Shown here: one piece after another, positions 59,046-64,000 of the stretch
Layout of the letters: every line of letters starts with the position of its first letter
Numbering within the stretch: the first letter of the stretch is position 1
From: Gonapodya sp. JEL0774
Taxonomy: Eukaryota > Monoblepharomycota > Monoblepharidomycetes > Monoblepharidales > Gonapodyaceae
Assembly: GCA_027604505.1 (NCBI GenBank)
Contig: JADIIX010000040.1
Coordinates: forward strand, 103,955-167,954
DNA: 64,000 bases
Direction of reading: 5' to 3'
Position numbers and translations under genes: made by a program
Notes under the pieces: model-generated
Database searches by the model: none
Told to the model about the DNA's origin: nothing
What the model saw: only the letters and a program-made list of their open reading frames with translations

Positions 59046-61031
59046 ATGGAGCATCCACATCAACGCTCACAAGAAAACTCCCCGAAACCTTTCTGGAAGG
59101 TCGCTGTCCTCCGTTCTAGCAGAACCCTGACGACGCTCACCGTCCCAATTGCCCGCCTGATGTCTGGTCCCATCCGATTAGCCGTCTTGGTCTTCCAGTT
59201 TGCTTTTATCACCGTAACAATCGTGTGTGTTCCGAGAATGCTTTGGAGGATACGGAGGTCAGCGATCGAGGTGAAGGAGAGACGCCAATTTCGTGACGAA
59301 GCCATGGCGAGACAGATCGTCTCCCCTATCGAGAGTCTCCCAGTGGAAATCCTTCTCAAAATCCTAAGGTGGGAGGTTCTACCACTCTGTTGCATGTTGC
59401 AGATTACGGACTGTGACAGCGAGGTAACGTCATCCTACGACGCTAATATCTGCACCAGGCGGCTCGACCCAATCATGCTCGCGGGAAAAGTCGCTAAACT
59501 GAACCAAAACTTGCGAAATCTTGCCATTGATGATGACCGTGGGTTCAGTGCCTCGTGTCGATACCGTTCCTTTGCTGTCAACCTTACCCAGCCCTCCATC
59601 CGACCCTGGCTTTGCTGCACCCGACAACAATCAGTTTGGCGACATCACATAGCTAGAGACTTTGGGGACCTCGAACGGCGTCAAGAGCAGCGTCAAGTGC
59701 AAGCCAGCGGGCATCATTTTGCCGTGGCGATCCCATCGCTTACAGTTAGAAGCCAAGCGTATTTCCGAGAGTACGGCAAACTATACTTGGCATACCGTAA
59801 TTCATATCGCTGCGATCGCTACGCTCGCATTGCTCCAACGGAGCTTGACGAAGATGTCGCCTTCGGTCTCACACACATTGTCAATACGGAATTCTGGGCA
59901 TCAATCCGCATAGTGTCAGAACTTCTCACCTTGCTAATCCCAACTATGATTTTCTGGTTGATTTCTGTCATCTGCGCCTTCGTTGATGCCGCAAAATTTG
60001 ATCTAGATGCAGAATTCTTCTCAATCGCTTGGGAAGACGTGCAGGAATTTCTACGTGGCGTGAAGGAGCTAACCTATGGTTTAGAAGAATTGCCGAAGTG
60101 CGCTTCGTTCTGGATTTGGATGATGGGAGAGCCCGCCATGGTTATACTCTCCTCAGCATTCCTTTTACTCTGGATGAGCCTCCCACTGTTCATTGTTGCC
60201 AGCATGCGTGTTTCGAAGCTTTTCCTTGTAAAAGCCGTTGCACTGGTTCTCCACCTGGGGAGGGCTGGAGTGCTAATATCAGACAATTATTTCATGGTAG
60301 ATCCATCTCGGAGGAATGATATGTGGGAGTGCCTCCCATCGTGGGTCCAAGCCGTAGGCCAGCCAGTCCTCAGTCGGTTTCTCATGGTGTGGCATGCACA
60401 CGGTCTCTCTCTTCCTTCTTTTATCATACGGCTCTACGATACTTTTGCTAACTCAGCCGCAGCGTTGGGTTTACGAATTAGGATTGCTGGATTCCGCTAT
60501 GATCGCGATTACCGAAGGGACTACCAAGAGCGCAATATAGACACTCCCATGGTTATCAGCCTCCTCTTTGCATTCACGTTATGGTATCTCTTGTGGGCGC
60601 CAGTTGTTTTCGCTGCCCTAGTGTCATTGTGGTCACTACCTGCGGTCGCGGCATGCGCGGGGAGGTACTGGTGGGGGGACAGCCTACGGAGCATCGGCAC
60701 CATCATATTTTTTCCAATTACATCTCCATCCAGCCCACCAGGCATTTTTGAAATTTTGCTGGGCCAGTACGAATTCTTCACTTTGGCGGCTTTGTTGGCG
60801 GGCTTGGTTGCCTGGCACATAGTTTGTATTCGCCACATGAGACTTCTTTGGAAACGGCAACCGAGTTTCGGCGTCGAAGTTTGTTTCACCCAGGGAGTTT
60901 TAAGCTTGTTGATCATCTTGTCGGAGGAAGTCCCACTACTGGCCATGTTCTTGGCTGGATCGGGAATACCACTATTACTTGGGCTGTACGTGTCATTTTT
61001 TTCGGACGTTTGTGAATCGAGTCGTGGGTGA
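59046..61031 (+). CDS. Intronless F-box-like protein with multiple membrane segments
   Basis: One open frame; from MEHPHQRSQEN (59046) it is 661 codons, though the frame is open from 58761. A hydrophobic segment (about residues 41-62, IRLAVLVFQFAFITVTIVCV) comes first. An F-box-like block follows (IESLPVEILLKILRW, about 93-108, and later QQSVWRHHIARDFGDLE, like the W..LY.RDFGD end of F-box proteins). Several further hydrophobic stretches come after: IVSELLTLLIPTMIFWLISV, MVILSSAFLLLWMSLPLFIV, VISLLFAFTLWYLLWAPVVF, FTLAALLAGLVAWHIV and LLAMFLAGSGIPLLLGLYVS. If the F-box binds SKP1 this would be a membrane-anchored SCF adaptor. The F-box call rests on a short motif; otherwise I do not recognise the protein. 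Confidence 0.65.
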   Translation: MEHPHQRSQENSPKPFWKVAVLRSSRTLTTLTVPIARLMSGPIRLAVLVFQFAFITVTIVCVPRMLWRIRRSAIEVKERRQFRDEAMARQIVSPIESLPVEILLKILRWEVLPLCCMLQITDCDSEVTSSYDANICTRRLDPIMLAGKVAKLNQNLRNLAIDDDRGFSASCRYRSFAVNLTQPSIRPWLCCTRQQSVWRHHIARDFGDLERRQEQRQVQASGHHFAVAIPSLTVRSQAYFREYGKLYLAYRNSYRCDRYARIAPTELDEDVAFGLTHIVNTEFWASIRIVSELLTLLIPTMIFWLISVICAFVDAAKFDLDAEFFSIAWEDVQEFLRGVKELTYGLEELPKCASFWIWMMGEPAMVILSSAFLLLWMSLPLFIVASMRVSKLFLVKAVALVLHLGRAGVLISDNYFMVDPSRRNDMWECLPSWVQAVGQPVLSRFLMVWHAHGLSLPSFIIRLYDTFANSAAALGLRIRIAGFRYDRDYRRDYQERNIDTPMVISLLFAFTLWYLLWAPVVFAALVSLWSLPAVAACAGRYWWGDSLRSIGTIIFFPITSPSSPPGIFEILLGQYEFFTLAALLAGLVAWHIVCIRHMRLLWKRQPSFGVEVCFTQGVLSLLIILSEEVPLLAMFLAGSGIPLLLGLYVSFFSDVCESSRG

Positions 61032-61238
61032 TACCTTCGTGTCACTTCTGTTGTTCCGGTGACGGGACTCCATATACTGTTCACTCAAAAGTTCTTCTCA
61101 TGAGTAATTTTATGCTTCAGTTTGTGTGCATCTATGTATAATAATTTAAGCAAAAGTGGATTTACGATTTTGGATAATATTTGACTAAGTGCATTTTTTT
61201 TTATTTCTAGTACACTTTCAAGGATTCAAGTGGTCCCC

Positions 61239-64000
61239 ATGTCCGCCTCTGCCATTCTCGCCCGTGTCCCGCATCACCCGCATCCCGCAGGTGTCCCACG
61301 ACTCACGCGAGTTGATTCTCTGGTGCTGGGACGTGGTGGGAATGCGAATCCCGACCACAGTCGCAGACACGCTCGACACCTTTGGTCTCTTCACATCGGC
61401 TGCACCCGCACTCCACATCCAACGCATCCCCCGCATCCGACCCTGTCTCCCACTCCTGCGGCCTTCAGGCTCAGGCAATGGCCACTGCAGGGACTCCACT
61501 CCTCGCACTCCTCGGCCACGTCATCCCTGGATGTCTCCCACTCTGTCCCTCTTGCATTCGACACATTCCAGTCCACAGCGCAGGCCACAGCACCGTCCAC
61601 AGCACACCCCTCTTCCGCCTTCCCCTCCTCATCCCCTCCCTCCCCTCCCTCCCCCTCTCCCCCCTCCTCCCCCCACTCCCTCCTCATCCTCCACGGTCTC
61701 TTCGGCTCAAAGCGCAACTGGCGCTCTGTCGCAAAGGCAATCGCAGCTTCCCCTCAAACGCATTCAATCATCGACTCCGTCTACACAATCGACCTCAGAA
61801 ACCACGGCGACTCCCCTCACTCCAAGGACATGAACTACCACCTCATGGCTCAAGATATCAAGGTGCGCCTCCTACTCCGGGCTGGCTCCGTGGGTCCGTG
61901 GGTCCGTGGTGTGCACGTGCGGAGGGTGTGTGCGAGGTGTGGGATGGGGCTTGGGGCCGGGACTGCCACGGCTTGAATGCCTGTGCCGCGTTGTCGACCA
62001 CAAAATGGAGCCACCACACACGGGAACGGTTCGCGTGGGCGGGGGAGCTAACCGCAGGCCTCGCAGGCGATCCCGCTGGTTGTCATGAGAGTTTTAGTTT
62101 TATTTCCCGACTTGCGCGCACAACGTTTTGCGGTGTGACAAACCATGAGGGGGGTATCGGGTGGTCCCGGTGCTTGTTGTGCGGTGATCTTCGAGGTTCC
62201 ACTGGGGACCGTGTTTGTAGAACACACAGCCCCCTGGAACCTGGAACACCCGTCCTCCACAAAAACCCGCTTACACACTCATTCCACTTCGCCTCCGCCC
62301 TCTCCCCTCCCCCCTCCCTTTCACTTCCCACTCTGCCCACCCACCCTCTCCTCCCCGCACCCCCTAGCGCTTCCTCTCGGACCACTCCATCACCAACCCC
62401 ATCATCATGGGACACTCCATGTGAGCAGAGCACCCCCGTATCCCGTGGGCTCGCACATCCTCATTCCTTATCCATGGTTGAAACTCTCTCTTGTCTCGTT
62501 GCGTCTCTGTCAATCCCTACACCTCCCCACTCCCAGGGGCGGTAAAGTCGCAATGCACCTCGCGTAAGCATGCACCCCTGTCATGTCATGGTGCCCCCAT
62601 ACTATGTGTTTTCCGCTGTCTTACGCCGACCGACGCCCTCCACGATCTGCCATTCCAACACACACCACCCCCCCAACCCGGCCAGCCTCACCTCCCCCTC
62701 GCTCGTCTCCTCCCTCATCGTGGTCGACATACCCCCACGTACGTAGATCCACCCCACACGTCACGCACCACTCCACGTCCCGCCGCTAGCTCACAGTCGC
62801 ACATGTCCGTCCCCATCCGCATCCACCCCCACCCCCCCTCAAGTCCCCCTCCCCCCCACCCGGACCTTCCCCCTCTACATCAACACCATGCTCCGTATTG
62901 CAGGCCGTGGCGGTAGCGGTGGCGGGATCGGTGGGGGGGCGCCCGTCGCGACGCTCCAAGACGCACAACGGGCCTTGAACGAGGTAGAACGAGATCCGGC
63001 CGTGGTCAAGTTCTTGGCGACGAATTTTAGAGTGGGGGGTGGGTTGCCCGGGGGGGGGGGGAGGGAGGGGGGTTTAGAATGGCGGGAGGGGGGCGCAGGG
63101 AACAAGAGCAGAACAAGGGGAAAGAGCGGAAACGTGGACCAGCTCTGATCGACATGGCGGTTGGACTGTGTGGTGGTACTGTACCCCGGACCGTTATCGG
63201 GAGTTCTCATGTCCCATTGTCCCGCTACCTTCCCCATTTCCCCCTTCCACCGCGCAACCGCCGGCCCTACACACCGCTCCGCCTTCCGTCTCGCCCTCCC
63301 AGCCTCGGGTGTCGAACTCATCCCCAACATGGAGGGCATACGGGACGCGTTGGACGATATATGGTACGTTGCGTGTGTGGGGGGTGTGCTATGGGGGCAG
63401 GGGGTGGGGGATGTGGGGCTCGCTGCACGCATTTGCGCGGACCGGATACCCTGGGTCGATTCAGTTGCTCACAACTCCACATTACGTACCGCACGCACGC
63501 CCTCCACACTCTTCCCACTCCGAAAACACCAACCCACCCCGCGACACCGACACGGCCGGTCTGGTCCCGGGTGTGAGAAAGGTCGTTCCCCATGACGGAC
63601 CAGGAGAAGGTGTTTGATAAGCCGGTGCGTATGATGCCGGGGGGGTTTGTGACCCACCGTCCCACCCTCAAACCGTCCCACCGTCCGACCCTCCCGCAAT
63701 CCCACCATTCCCCTCATCCCCGTCCCCCCGTGCCCGCCCCCTTCCGCCCTCTCAGTCCCTGTTCGTCCGCGGCTCGCTCTCCCCCTACGTATCGCCCACG
63801 ACATACGACAAGATCCACCGCATGTTCTCCAGGGCCAGGATAGAGAGTGTGGAGGGGGCGGGGCACTGGGTGCATGCGGAAAAGAGCGGAGGTGGGTTAG
63901 GCTGGGGTGGGAGGGGGGGGGGGGGGGGTGCGTGGTGCGTGGGGTGGGTTTGTTTTTGTGTTCAAAGTTGGTAATGATGGGATGTTTGGTAGCATAGTAA
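61239..64000 (+). CDS. ABHD11-like alpha/beta hydrolase, 3' end cut by window edge
   Basis: ABHD11-type serine hydrolase; the animal member is mitochondrial and protects lipoylation of 2-oxoglutarate dehydrogenase. Exon 1 (start 61239, MSASAILARV) has a long Ser/Pro/His-rich leader, then LLILHGLFGSKRNWRSVAKAIA and VYTIDLRNHGDSPHS...YHLMAQDIK, ending at 61862. Exon 2 (62368-62420) has RFLSDHSITNPIIMGHS. Exon 3 (62537-62563) completes the nucleophile elbow G-H-S-M-G-G-K-V-A-M. Then come LTSPSLVSSLIVVDIPP, ATLQDAQRALNEVERDPAVVKFLATNF and ASGVELIPNMEGIRDALDDIW. SLFVRGSLSPYVSPTTYDKI and IESVEGAGHWVHAEKSG (catalytic His) follow. Introns are C-rich and longer than usual. The final exon lies at or beyond 64000. 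Confidence 0.86.

Noticed and set aside
61382-62545. 387-codon plus-strand open frame
   Set aside because: Overlaps the ABHD11-like exons in another frame and runs through their introns; proline-rich shadow.

Overview
The window is nuclear DNA of a flagellate (zoosporic) fungus, most likely a chytrid-type lineage. I infer this from a ciliary axoneme gene (CFAP206) sitting with fungal-type genes: an SCT1/GPT2-class acyltransferase, a CRT10-like WD40 protein, a LEU5-like carrier and a fungal RBR ligase. Genes are dense and mostly intron-rich. Introns are short, mostly about 50-110 nt, with GTRAGT-type donors. No rRNA, tRNA, CRISPR array or intact transposon was recognised. The species cannot be named from the sequence alone.

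Left third (1-29.5 kb): CFAP206, EI24-like, METTL21-like methyltransferase (all -), PSF3 (+), LEU5-like mitochondrial carrier (-), cytochrome b5/acyl-CoA dehydrogenase fusion (-), unknown membrane protein A (+), COP1 (+), UBE3A-like HECT ligase (-), ZIP zinc transporter (-), ERp38-like protein disulfide isomerase (-), and unknown membrane protein B (+), a paralog of A.

Middle (29.9-49 kb): BPI-family lipid-binding protein (-, with a 10-N assembly gap in a poly-C tract), CRT10-like WD40 protein (-), glycerol-3-phosphate acyltransferase (-), ARP5 of INO80 (-), CorA-type magnesium channel (+), a decayed second copy of the acyltransferase (-), and NDUFA9 of complex I (+).

Right part (49-64 kb): ULP2/SENP6-7-like SUMO protease (-), RNF216-related RBR ubiquitin ligase (-), an intronless SAM methyltransferase (-), an intronless F-box protein with membrane segments (+), and an ABHD11-like hydrolase (+) that runs off the right end. 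Much of 53.9-57.3 and 61.2-64 kb is very G/C-rich and low in complexity.

Most genes are unrelated housekeeping functions and no operon-like pathway is evident. The themes are lipid and mitochondrial metabolism (carrier, acyl-CoA dehydrogenase, GPAT, NDUFA9, ABHD11) and ubiquitin/SUMO control (COP1, UBE3A-like, RBR, ULP2-like). The most striking observation is splicing. Two genes restore conserved motifs only if ultra-short exons are used: 3 nt in the CorA gene, and 8 nt plus a single nucleotide in the acyl-CoA dehydrogenase. Each is flanked by good splice signals and by introns of ordinary length. The second is the diverged pair of seven-hydrophobic-segment membrane proteins, which match no family I recognise.
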